A DNA stretch of 48,477 nt, from NCBI GenBank assembly GCA_913057725.1, contig CAJXOS010000036.1, forward strand, positions 1 through 48,477, written 5' to 3'. Made by a program: the position numbers and the translations under genes. This DNA comes from an uncultured Lewinella sp. Lineage in GTDB: Bacteria; Bacteroidota; Bacteroidia; Chitinophagales; Saprospiraceae. The first letter of the stretch is position 1; each line of letters begins with the position of its first letter. The notes beneath the pieces are model-generated. The model was not told where the DNA came from. It did not search any database and saw nothing but the letters and a program-made list of their open reading frames with translations. Of this stretch, positions 33,541 through 41,702 are shown in pieces.

Positions 33541-33873
33541 ATGAAAGAGACGAAATTAGGCGAATTTGAAGAAGTTGTACTGCTACTGGTAGGTATTCTC
33601 GGCGATCAAGCCTACGCGTTCAAGATCGCGGAGGAATTCGAACAACAGACTGGCCGCTCAGTATCCATTGGAGCGGTACACTCCAGTTTGAGCCGGATGT
33701 CTGATAAAGGCTTTTTGACATCCAGTATGGGCCAACCAACTGCGAGTAGGGGGGGGCGCCGCAAGCGCATTTATGAAATCACGGCCTGCGGTGAGCAGGT
33801 GCTCCGAGAAGCCCGCGATCTACGGATGTCGCTTTGGCAGCAATTTCCTGGCTTCTCACTTGATATCATCTAG
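33541..33873 (+). CDS. PadR-family transcriptional regulator
   Basis: A 110-residue winged-helix repressor: LGEFEEVVLLLVGILGDQAYAFKIAEEFEQQTGRSVSIGAVHSSL gives the helix-turn-helix core, and RRKRIYEIT is the wing strand typical of PadR proteins. It lacks the long C-terminal dimerisation arm, as in the PadR-s2-like short class. A run of eight G (33749-33756) lies inside the wing codons (S-R-G-G-R-R). The permease gene follows after 21 bp; such PadR/permease pairs are common, and the repressor usually controls its own operon. Confidence 0.9.
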   Translation: MKETKLGEFEEVVLLLVGILGDQAYAFKIAEEFEQQTGRSVSIGAVHSSLSRMSDKGFLTSSMGQPTASRGGRRKRIYEITACGEQVLREARDLRMSLWQQFPGFSLDII

Positions 33874-33894
33874 TCCATCTAATTCCCGATCACC

Positions 33895-36513
33895 ATGTCC
33901 GCCGATCCAAGACCACCCCGACTCGCCTTTCGTTTTCTCAACTGGTTCCTCAAGCAGGAGCTACTCGAGGAAGTAATAGGCGACCTAGAAGAAAAATACG
34001 AACTCACCCTAGAGCGAGGTACTGCCCAACAGGCCAACTGGCAATACTGGCGTCAGGTACTCAATTACCTTCGCCCCTTTGCCATCCGCTCTGATTTAAT
34101 CACCGACTTGAATCCATTTTTTATGTTTAGCAGCCATTGGAAAATTGCCTGGCGTAGCTTGTTGAAAAACAAGCGATATGCTGCCCTTAACCTTACGGGA
34201 ATGACCGTGGGGCTTACTTGTTTCCTGCTTATTACCATGTATATCCAATACGAGAGTAGCTATGATCAACAGCACTCAAAGTCTGATCGTATCTATCGCG
34301 TGGTACAGCGGCAGGAAGGAAATATGTTTCAGGGAACGGATGAATTTGCCCTGTCTCCTTGTGTTATGGTACCCACCTTGCTGGAGGATTTCCCGGAGGT
34401 AGAAACCGGTACCACTATTTCTTTTGCCAATATTCTTTTTCTGGATGAACAGGAGGCACAGTACGAAACGGGCCTTTTTGCCGATTCTGCCTTTTTCACT
34501 GTTTTTGACCACGAGGTACTCTACGGTAGCATCGAAGGTGCACTTCGCGATCCAGAAGAAGTTGTCCTTACCCAGCGGATGGCAGAAAAATACTTTGGTG
34601 ACGACGATCCAGTGGGAAAGACGATGGCGATGGATAATGATCAACTAGCTACCGTCCGGGCCGCCATCGCGACGCCACCTAAGAATCAGCACTTTGATTT
34701 TGACTACGTCACTGCCTTAGAGAACTACGGCCCATATCCTGATGATGCTGAGCGTTGGAAGTGGGTCAGTAATAACTATCGGGCTTATATCGTCTTGCCG
34801 GAAGGTTATGATCATCTGGCATTCACGGAGAAGCTGGACTATCTGTCTGATATTGCTAAGCCGTTTTATGAGAATTTCTCTTTCTCTCCTCACTATTTCC
34901 TGCAGCCGATAACCGATATCCATTTGCGTTCGCGCATGAATATGGAAACCAGTTCGAATAGTAGCATGAGTTACATGTATTTGGCGGGTGCTATCGCTAT
35001 TGTCATTCTGTTATTGGCGCTGATCAATTATATCAACTTAACTACGGCTCGTGCCTCGCAGCGCTTCCGTGAAGTGGGCGTACGAAAGACTCTTGGTGCC
35101 GGCCGCATGCAATTGGTTGGACAGTTCTTTACCGAATCCCTAATTATTGTGGGAGCTAGTCTATTGCTGGCGTTGAGCTTAAGTGTCTATTTACTTCCAG
35201 GCTTTAACGAATTTATGGGAGTGGAGATCGGCTTGCAGTGGTTGGGCAGTGGCGAACTCTTATTAGGCGCAATTGGACTCTTGGCATTGCTAGTGCTGGG
35301 TGCAGGGCTTTACCCAGCTATATTGTCTTCCATCGCTGAACCCATTCAGGCCATACGTGGTACGGCCTTTCAAGGAGCTGGTAAGCGTTCATTGTTGGGC
35401 AAGGCGATGGTTGTAGGGCAGTTTGTGGCGGCAATCATGTTGGCTTCTGGCAGTATTATTATCTATCAGCAACTGCAATTTATCCAGCAGAAGAATCTGG
35501 GCTATAACCGGGACCAGATTGTCTTTATCCCTTTCCGCGATCAGGATGTATTGGAGAAAGGGAGCACTTTCCGGACAGAGTTGCTTGCGCACTCAGGGAT
35601 TGAGAATGTGACCTTTTCCAGCCAAGTTCCGTTGGACTCAGAAAACCAAGGTATCGCCCGAAGCTGGGAGGGTAATGTCGATAAACGAGAAGTACCTATC
35701 TATCGCAATTGGGTGGACTACAGTTTTCTTGATCTTTACGAAATGGAACTAGTTGCTGGACGTAATTTCTCTCCAGATCAACCAACCGATAAGACAAACG
35801 CCTACTTGCTAAATGAGTCGGCAGTGAAGGCCCTCGGATGGGCTGGGGATGACGCTGTCGGTAAGCAATTCGAAGAAGGCCATGTCATTGGTGTGGTCCG
35901 CGACTTCCACTTTCAACCTTTTGATCTCGCTATTGAGCCGATGTTCATACGGATCCGAAATGAATATACCGCCCGCTACGGTGCGATTTCAGTTAAAATT
36001 CGTGGTGACCAGCAGGAGGCCGCCCTGGCTCATTTGCAAGAGACGATGCAAGAAGTTCTTCCGACTATACCCTATGATCTTCGTTATCTGGATGAGTCCT
36101 ACAACCAATTGTACCAGACGGAAACTCGCTTCGGTGAGGCCTTTGTACTCTTTACCGGGCTTGCCATCTTCATCGCTTGTTTAGGGTTGCTTGGTCTGGT
36201 CACCCATCAGGTTCAGCAGCGCACCAAAGAAATTGGTATCCGCAAGGTGCTCGGAGCTTCTGTTACTCAAATCCTACAACTGATTTCTGCCAGCTTTTTG
36301 TGGCAGGTGGTTTTAGCCACCCTTATTGCTGCGCCATTGGCCTGGTATGGTATGCACTTATGGTTAGAAGGCTTCGCCTATCGAATTACCCTTGGCCCTT
36401 GGGTTTTCCTACTAGTAGGTGGTGTCACGCTACTCATTGCCTTTGTGACTATCAGTACGCAGTCTTTGCGAGCGGCCTTAGCCAATCCGGTACAAGCCAT
36501 CAAGACGGAGTAA
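33895..36513 (+). CDS. ABC transporter permease, FtsX/MacB type, with permease-prefix domain
   Basis: An 872-residue membrane protein. Residues ~1-65 are the N-terminal prefix domain found in PadR-linked permeases (FRFLNWFLKQELLEEVIGDLEEKYE). Then come two FtsX-type modules: a first transmembrane helix near 95-115, a periplasmic MacB-like domain (~120-350), helices near 360-470 with SQRFREVGVRKTLGAGR, a second module with a periplasmic domain (~510-740), and helices to the end, including RTKEIGIRKVLGAS. The repeated E-[VI]-G-[VI]-R-K-x-L-G-A motif is the ATPase coupling site. No ATPase gene is adjacent, so it must use one encoded elsewhere. Likely role: export or envelope stress; substrate unknown. 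Confidence 0.9.
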   Translation: MSADPRPPRLAFRFLNWFLKQELLEEVIGDLEEKYELTLERGTAQQANWQYWRQVLNYLRPFAIRSDLITDLNPFFMFSSHWKIAWRSLLKNKRYAALNLTGMTVGLTCFLLITMYIQYESSYDQQHSKSDRIYRVVQRQEGNMFQGTDEFALSPCVMVPTLLEDFPEVETGTTISFANILFLDEQEAQYETGLFADSAFFTVFDHEVLYGSIEGALRDPEEVVLTQRMAEKYFGDDDPVGKTMAMDNDQLATVRAAIATPPKNQHFDFDYVTALENYGPYPDDAERWKWVSNNYRAYIVLPEGYDHLAFTEKLDYLSDIAKPFYENFSFSPHYFLQPITDIHLRSRMNMETSSNSSMSYMYLAGAIAIVILLLALINYINLTTARASQRFREVGVRKTLGAGRMQLVGQFFTESLIIVGASLLLALSLSVYLLPGFNEFMGVEIGLQWLGSGELLLGAIGLLALLVLGAGLYPAILSSIAEPIQAIRGTAFQGAGKRSLLGKAMVVGQFVAAIMLASGSIIIYQQLQFIQQKNLGYNRDQIVFIPFRDQDVLEKGSTFRTELLAHSGIENVTFSSQVPLDSENQGIARSWEGNVDKREVPIYRNWVDYSFLDLYEMELVAGRNFSPDQPTDKTNAYLLNESAVKALGWAGDDAVGKQFEEGHVIGVVRDFHFQPFDLAIEPMFIRIRNEYTARYGAISVKIRGDQQEAALAHLQETMQEVLPTIPYDLRYLDESYNQLYQTETRFGEAFVLFTGLAIFIACLGLLGLVTHQVQQRTKEIGIRKVLGASVTQILQLISASFLWQVVLATLIAAPLAWYGMHLWLEGFAYRITLGPWVFLLVGGVTLLIAFVTISTQSLRAALANPVQAIKTE

Positions 36514-36524
36514 GTTAGCTGAGC

Positions 36525-37034
36525 TTACTGGACGAAATTTGGATTGTACCAGGCCATTGCTACCGGTGTTTCCAATTGTCCTTGTGCATTCAGAATCTTG
36601 TCCTTTTGCGCCCCTTCTTGCCGAAACCCCAGCGATTCGTAAAAGCGAATGGCTGGGGTATTGGTAATTCTTACAAACAACTCTATTCGGAGAATGTGTG
36701 GAAAGCCCTCCTCCACCTGACTCAGAAATTGGGTGAATAACCGCCGACCCAAACCCTTGCCCTGCCAGTCTGGATGGACAACTATAGTTAAATCAGACAG
36801 CAAGTGCCGAAATGCCTGGATACTCGGCGTGTAAGCATGTATACTTGCTACTACTCGGCCTTGCTCCTCCTGAACTAGGATTAGACCATTATCCACACTA
36901 TTCCTCAAAACACCTTCAATGTATGCAGGCGTCACTTCAGCCAAGGTCCGGATTACACCGCCAGGGTGGGCCGCTACTGCTTGATGCAAGGCCAGCAGAT
37001 CATCCTGGTCAGTTTTGAGGGCTTCTCTGAGCAT
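36525..37034 (-). CDS. GNAT-family N-acetyltransferase
   Basis: A 169-residue acetyl-CoA-dependent transferase. The acetyl-CoA loop is visible as LTIVVHPDWQGKGLGRRLFTQFL (V-x-P-x-W-Q-G-x-G-x-G motif A), followed by IELFVRITNTPAIRFYESLGFRQEG (motif B). Length and order are typical. The substrate is unknown. It begins 2 bp after the methyltransferase gene, so the two are cotranscribed, and it converges with the permease gene, leaving only 11 bp between stops. Confidence 0.88.
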   Translation of the reverse strand: MLREALKTDQDDLLALHQAVAAHPGGVIRTLAEVTPAYIEGVLRNSVDNGLILVQEEQGRVVASIHAYTPSIQAFRHLLSDLTIVVHPDWQGKGLGRRLFTQFLSQVEEGFPHILRIELFVRITNTPAIRFYESLGFRQEGAQKDKILNAQGQLETPVAMAWYNPNFVQ

Positions 37035-37036
37035 AC

Positions 37037-37828
37037 TTACAATTTCTTAGCCTCCAGCGCGAATACCATAGGCATCTTGCCCTCGTGCCCCTTAATCTGG
37101 TATCCCCCGGGGCAAGGGACGGTAAGGTTAAAGCAATCGTAAGGAGAGTAGTCGTATTCTGAGAAATGAGTGATGGTCAAGCCAGCGTTCAATAGTGCTT
37201 GGAAGACATCCGCTAAGCTATGATTCCAATAGGCAGAGCTATGCGCTTTTTGATCTTCCGGAGCCGCATAAGAACCTTGACTTTCCTCTATGTATCCTTC
37301 GAGGTTGAAATAGGGATATTTGAAGTGGGTGAAGTCGTCGTCAAACATCCACACTACCGGGTGAAATTCTGCGAATACAAAGCGACCACCGGGTTTAAGG
37401 AAATGCGCTATGATCTGCCCCCATTTGCTTAGATCAGGTAGCCAGCCTACGGCGCCATAAGAACTGAACACCAGGTCATATTGTCCATCTACGTTTTGGT
37501 CGGCTTCCAGCACATTGCTACGGATGAAGCGCGCTTTTAGGCCTGCTTGGTCACGTAGTTGTTGAGCTTTTTCAATAGCCGTATCCGAAAGGTCTACCCC
37601 AGTTGCTTCTGCACCTAAGCGCTCCAGCGCCAAGGTGTCTTGACCGAAATGGCACATCAGGTGAAGCGCTTTCTGACCACTCAAGTCATCACCAATAATA
37701 GCCATCTCAATGGGGTTTAGTGGGTTTCGGCCGGCCAAAAAAGAGGGGTTGTCATAAAACTCAGAATCAAAATGCTGCTCCGCACGATGATTCCAAAACG
37801 CTCGGTTGATCTCAAGGTAGTTAGACAT
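37037..37828 (-). CDS. Class I SAM-dependent methyltransferase
   Basis: A 263-residue methyltransferase with Rossmann-like motifs: motif I region KALHLMCHFGQDTLALERLGAEATGVDLS (the canonical G-x-G is replaced by C-H-F-G-Q), acidic residue at the end of strand 2 (GVDLSDTAI), motif IV YDLVFSSYGAVGWLPDL, and post-motif LKPGGRFVFAEFHP. Small-molecule methylation is likely from its similarity to ubiquinone/menaquinone-type enzymes, but the substrate is open. Upstream gene of a two-gene operon with the GNAT protein. Confidence 0.88.
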   Translation of the reverse strand: MSNYLEINRAFWNHRAEQHFDSEFYDNPSFLAGRNPLNPIEMAIIGDDLSGQKALHLMCHFGQDTLALERLGAEATGVDLSDTAIEKAQQLRDQAGLKARFIRSNVLEADQNVDGQYDLVFSSYGAVGWLPDLSKWGQIIAHFLKPGGRFVFAEFHPVVWMFDDDFTHFKYPYFNLEGYIEESQGSYAAPEDQKAHSSAYWNHSLADVFQALLNAGLTITHFSEYDYSPYDCFNLTVPCPGGYQIKGHEGKMPMVFALEAKKL

Positions 37829-37963
37829 GGTGGGCTAGTTTTTCCGTTTTGTTACAAAGCCAATTTCCGGAAAAAAACAGCATTCTTCTAAAGGATAGTT
37901 CCTGAAGTGCGCAAAATTCTTGTGGTGGAATGCAGGAGCACATCTTCTGCTCCAATGCGTATG

Positions 37964-40273
37964 CTAAAACTCTAGCCGTACATTCAATCTCACATTCCGC
38001 CCTTCCTCATCTGCATAGTATCGGAGTCGATTGAGGTAGTCACGGTAGCGCTCGTTCAAGAGATTTCGGACTACTACCGTGAAGTGTAATGTATTGCCTC
38101 CCCAATTAAAAGAGGCGCCAGCATTGGCATGCAAGAGGAAGTAAGCAGGTGGTGGAGCCAGAAAATCTTGCTCGGGCAATAATCGCGTCTGCTCAAAAAC
38201 ATAGTTGGCACTGAGGCTAAGCTCCGGCGAAGCCAGCCAACCAACATCTTTACCAGTGAAGGATAGGGTCGAAAGCAGGTTGTCTGAGGGCATATATACT
38301 AGCGGTACATCATTGTCGAGTTCCCGCCCGCGAACCATTGCAAATCGGTTCTGCCATTCCCAGTGGTCACTCCACTGCCAGGTGGTGCTTAGGTCCAATC
38401 CAGCCAATCGCGCATCGTTTTGCTGATAAATGAACAACGGGAACGCACCGCGTATCGTCAGTCGATTCTCTGCCTGAGGTTGCAGGTAGATGAAGTCGTT
38501 CACTAGCTGATAGTAGGCAGTAGCGTCTACGATAAAGTTGCCGTTTAGTTCTAAGGTATTACTCCAGCTGGCTTTCGCCGATGTTTCTGGTACTAGGTCA
38601 GAACTTCCTTCCTCAATGCTAGCCACGCCTTGGTGTAGCCCCATGCTATAGAGTTCATTCACCTCCGGTGAGCGTTGTACCAGACCTATGTTTACCTTGC
38701 TTCGCCACTGGGGAGCCGGACGATATTGCCAGCCCGCTGCCAGGGAGTAATTATGAAAATCATGACTAAACCGGAGTACGCGGCGGGGCAGATCCTGGCT
38801 GATTTCCGCGATGTCCATGGTCACAAAATCGTACCGCCCACCTAATTGCCATTGGTGTATTTTGTGCTCGCCGGAGCTGATCATGGCATAAACTGCCGGA
38901 TTGATCAATTCATAATCTGGCAAGAGTGGTCGCACGCCAGTACCGGCCTGGTTTTCATTATCTGTAAACCTAAACTGCGCACCCACTTTTGTTTTGAAGT
39001 TCCCTTCTTCACTTTGCCAAAAGACATCTACAAAGTGGTTATACAGCTCCAGATCTAACGCGGGCCGGTCTGATCGCCCTCCTCTTCGTACATCAAACTC
39101 CTGGCGCTGGTTCAGTTGTCCAGCATAGGTTACTTGTATATGCTGGTTGGAGGTCAAATAATAACTCCCCTTGTATTTGAGTAGGTGGTGTTGTACGGCT
39201 TGGCGAGGTTGCTCCAGACCATAGGTGAAATTGGGCTCGGTGAAGAACGGTTCTGCTCGTCCAATGGCACTGGCTAGATCCGTGGTGCTACCAATGTGTG
39301 CTCCGCGTAGTATGCCCAGGTTGGTGTTAAAGTAGCTATAGTATAGGGTGTTAAACCACTTCCCGTCTATCTCCTTTTGTACCATCGCAGCCAGGTTGCG
39401 TTCCCGTACACCGGTATTACGTAGGAAATAGTCTGGAGTGTTGCGGTCGCCACTATGCTTAAAGGTTCCCACCACGCGCCAGTCGGCCCATTTGCCACTT
39501 TTCTCTATACGGGTACTCAAAGTATGGCCCCGGCCATTGGTTTCAAATACGTATTGGGCGGCTCCATGTATATGAGGGTCATTACTGATGTCGCCTGGTT
39601 CTACCAGTACGGCACCTCCCAATGTGTTTCCGCCGTAGGCAATGCTTTCCACACCCTTAATCACACTAATACGATCAGCAGTAAAGGGGTCAATCTCCGG
39701 GGCATGGTCTACTCCCCATTGCTGGCCGGCTTGCACGATACCATTGTTGAGTATGGCTATTCGATTGCCTGTCAGGCCATGTATCACGGGCTTACTTATT
39801 CCGCTGCCGTTGCGTATTACACTAAGCCCCGCAATCTGTTCTACCATATTGCCCAGGTTCTGGCCCGCATCGCGCTCCAGTACTTCCTGACTTAGTTCTT
39901 GGCTGCTTTGACCAATACTTTGGTTCGCTTCGGCGCTCACCTCTACGTGCTCCAATGTAGTAGCGTGGTGTTCCAGTGCAATCTGGATAACCGTATCTGT
40001 CTGCAGTTCAATAAAAAGGCGCTCCGGATGACAGCCCAAGTGAGTTATTCGCAAGTGGTAAGCTCCGGGGCAAATATTTTGTAGCTCAAAGCTGCCGTCC
40101 TCGTTGGTGTAGGCACCTTCTTCAGCTTCTTCCAAGTAGATGTTCGCATACTCCAGCGGATGATCTGGCGAACCGTCAAATACCTGTCCACTTAAGGTTA
40201 TGGTACAAGATTGACTGTGCAGGTTTGCTGCAATTGATAAGATCAGTACCGGCAGGATTAGTGAACGAAGCAT
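37964..40273 (-). CDS. TonB-dependent outer-membrane receptor (metal-type, ZnuD-like)
   Basis: A 769-residue receptor: signal peptide (ending near ANLHSQS), a carboxypeptidase-like/CNA-type beta domain (~28-105: GQVFDGSPDHPLEYANIYLEE, NEDGSFELQNICPGAYHLRI), plug domain (~120-240: VIHGLTGNRIAILNNGIVQAGQQWGVDHAPEIDPF, IEVIKG-like VISVIKGVESIAYGG), then a 22-strand barrel ending in RNVRLNVRLEF. The Q-Q-W-G-x-D-H-A-P-E-I-D plug sequence is typical of Bacteroidota receptors related to zinc-type importers. It follows, on the same strand, an acidic lipoprotein and a His/Cys-rich protein, supporting metal uptake. Substrate is inference. Confidence 0.9.
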   Translation of the reverse strand: MLRSLILPVLILSIAANLHSQSCTITLSGQVFDGSPDHPLEYANIYLEEAEEGAYTNEDGSFELQNICPGAYHLRITHLGCHPERLFIELQTDTVIQIALEHHATTLEHVEVSAEANQSIGQSSQELSQEVLERDAGQNLGNMVEQIAGLSVIRNGSGISKPVIHGLTGNRIAILNNGIVQAGQQWGVDHAPEIDPFTADRISVIKGVESIAYGGNTLGGAVLVEPGDISNDPHIHGAAQYVFETNGRGHTLSTRIEKSGKWADWRVVGTFKHSGDRNTPDYFLRNTGVRERNLAAMVQKEIDGKWFNTLYYSYFNTNLGILRGAHIGSTTDLASAIGRAEPFFTEPNFTYGLEQPRQAVQHHLLKYKGSYYLTSNQHIQVTYAGQLNQRQEFDVRRGGRSDRPALDLELYNHFVDVFWQSEEGNFKTKVGAQFRFTDNENQAGTGVRPLLPDYELINPAVYAMISSGEHKIHQWQLGGRYDFVTMDIAEISQDLPRRVLRFSHDFHNYSLAAGWQYRPAPQWRSKVNIGLVQRSPEVNELYSMGLHQGVASIEEGSSDLVPETSAKASWSNTLELNGNFIVDATAYYQLVNDFIYLQPQAENRLTIRGAFPLFIYQQNDARLAGLDLSTTWQWSDHWEWQNRFAMVRGRELDNDVPLVYMPSDNLLSTLSFTGKDVGWLASPELSLSANYVFEQTRLLPEQDFLAPPPAYFLLHANAGASFNWGGNTLHFTVVVRNLLNERYRDYLNRLRYYADEEGRNVRLNVRLEF

Positions 40274-40352
40274 AAGGCAATTATCGGAGGCCTAGTAGGT
40301 AAGGCTCTTATCCGTTTTTGTAGTTTCTCGGGGTAGTAGGTATCTAAGAAAG

Positions 40353-40398
40353 ACCTGGCCCGGCTTCCGTCTTTGGTAGACTTTCGCTCGAGCCAGGT
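40353..40398 (-). terminator. Terminator or attenuator between lipoprotein and receptor genes
   Basis: On the minus strand, ACCTGGC (40398-40392) pairs with GCCAGGT (40359-40353) around an inner GTCT/AGAC hairpin, then CTTTCTT follows. It lies in the 164-bp gap before the TonB receptor gene and could reduce read-through from the lipoprotein gene. Confidence 0.5.
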
Positions 40399-40437
40399 GC
40401 ATTATTTTAATCAAGTATAGGGGTATTAGGAGGAATC

Positions 40438-41001
40438 CTACTGGATAGTCACTGGGTAAGCAGCTTCTACGTCAGTAGAGCCACCTGCATTGGTGATGTC
40501 TCCATCCTTCACACCAGCAGCACCTTTGTCTGGCTCGTGGCGAAGGGTCACCGTGAAGTCACCGCTACTTGCATCACCTGTTGTCAATGTAAATGCCAAA
40601 CCGATCGGATTGTTGTCAGCATCAGCATCAGTATAGGCTGTAGTTACGTTCAAACCTGCGGCAGCACTGAAAAAGAACTGGTGTTCTTCGTCTTCGTCCA
40701 TGATTTCCTCAGTGATGTCTTCCGATGGTGTTTCACTCTCGTTCAGCACCTGAATGTCGCCAGTGTAGGTAGTGTTTGCAGCTAAAGTACCTCCGGTAAT
40801 TACAGGTGCATTTCCACCGTCGCCGTCTAGGTCTACCCAGTTAAGTACTACTGTAGTACCACCACCTTGAGGAGTCAACGTCACAGTTGCAGTAGTGATT
40901 AGTTCTTCTTCTGGCTCCACTACGGTATCATCATCATCACAGGCTACAAATGAAAGAACAGCTACTGCTAAAAACAAGAATTGGAATTTATAACGAAACA
41001 T
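40438..41001 (-). CDS. Acidic lipoprotein of the 'type 1 periplasmic binding fold' naming group, paired with TonB receptor
   Basis: A 187-residue lipoprotein: signal ending FVAC (Cys 21) followed at once by DDDD, which may act as a surface-export signal. The mature part (VTLTPQGGGTTVVLNWVDLDGDGG, TYTGDIQVLNESETPSEDITEEI, HQFFFSA, NPIGLAFTLTTG, TVTLRHEPDKGAAGVKDGDITNAGG) matches my memory of a Bacteroidota family found next to TonB-dependent receptors and usually named that way. It is expected to be a surface or periplasmic partner that captures ligand for the receptor. The many Asp/Glu and His residues fit metal binding. No enzyme motif. Confidence 0.75.
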   Translation of the reverse strand: MFRYKFQFLFLAVAVLSFVACDDDDTVVEPEEELITTATVTLTPQGGGTTVVLNWVDLDGDGGNAPVITGGTLAANTTYTGDIQVLNESETPSEDITEEIMDEDEEHQFFFSAAAGLNVTTAYTDADADNNPIGLAFTLTTGDASSGDFTVTLRHEPDKGAAGVKDGDITNAGGSTDVEAAYPVTIQ

Positions 41002-41027
41002 GTCTTATTATTTTATAGTCGATCTAC

Positions 41028-41168
41028 TTTCCGGGGGCTCCGCTTTGGCCGCTCACCGGCGGTGGGGCCAGCGTCGGGCTATCCGTTTAAACCGCTCCTG
41101 GCGGCCACTGCTATCCCTAGCCCTTACGCATTCCATGCGTCGTGCTCACCTGTTCGGTTCGCACTTCC
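41028..41168 (-). ncRNA. GC-rich multi-hairpin intergenic element
   Basis: Markedly GC-richer than its surroundings. On the minus strand it has hairpin ACGCAT-gga-ATGCGT (41140-41126), then GATAGCAGTGG (41115-41105), hairpin CCGC/GCGG (41104-41092), then CGGATAGCCCGAC (41085-41073) and further GGCC/GGCC and CACC/GGTG stems ending near GGGGGCTCC. The paired GATAGnAGnGG ... CGGATAGC arrangement resembles intergenic elements I recall as repeated in Bacteroidota genomes. It lies in the 244-bp gap just upstream of the lipoprotein gene. Short frames here are spurious. Confidence 0.5.
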
Positions 41169-41245
41169 TAAACCTGGAAAGGATCAATATCAATTAAAAT
41201 CAAAATGGATAAATGAAGGGCAGCGCTCAGCTGCATATTAAGGTG

Positions 41246-41653
41246 TTACACCCTTGGTGGTGCACGATTTCTTGTGTGCACCCAGCGCACCTTGTCCATC
41301 AGTGGTGCATAAGCAAATTTCTTCCCTGTCAGACTACTTTTTGAGATTCGAAATTGTACAGCACTGGAAGGCCAAAAAGAGTTGAGGAAGGCATCGCACC
41401 AATCGCACTGTTCGTGTTGTTCGCTGATGTGGGCTGGATGGCTGCAGGAAGCACTAGCTCCTGCGTGAAAAATACTTACATGGCAAGCATCCGCTTCTTG
41501 TTCCGGACTGTGGTGCGTTTCTTGATTGTGGCTATGGGCCAGTTGGTGCCCAATTTGCTGCTGATACTGTCCAACCAAAAAAGTACCCAGGCATATTAGC
41601 AATGCTAATATGCGACTATAAGATGGTCTTTTTTGTAACTGCTTCTGCAACAT
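41246..41653 (-). CDS. His/Cys-rich membrane-anchored protein, probably metal-binding
   Basis: A 135-residue protein with an N-terminal hydrophobic helix (ILALLICLGTFLVG) acting as signal anchor. The periplasmic part is dense in His and Cys: GHQLAHSHNQETHH, ACHVSIFHAGASASCSHPAHISEQHEQC, then CDWCDAF (C-x2-C). No domain name is recalled with confidence. The arrangement with the acidic lipoprotein and TonB receptor genes downstream suggests capture or sensing of a transition metal such as zinc. A TACTTTTG promoter element lies only 6 nt before the ATG (41666-41659), so the message may be nearly leaderless. Confidence 0.65.
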   Translation of the reverse strand: MLQKQLQKRPSYSRILALLICLGTFLVGQYQQQIGHQLAHSHNQETHHSPEQEADACHVSIFHAGASASCSHPAHISEQHEQCDWCDAFLNSFWPSSAVQFRISKSSLTGKKFAYAPLMDKVRWVHTRNRAPPRV

Positions 41654-41702
41654 GGTTGCAAAAGTAACGAATTGAATGAGGATTTGTTTCTACAGGCTGA
41701 AA

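Noticed and set aside
40981..41241. Short frames opposite the lipoprotein upstream gap
   Set aside because: Both come from the GC-rich hairpin element, have no start signals and look compositionally like non-coding repeat translations.
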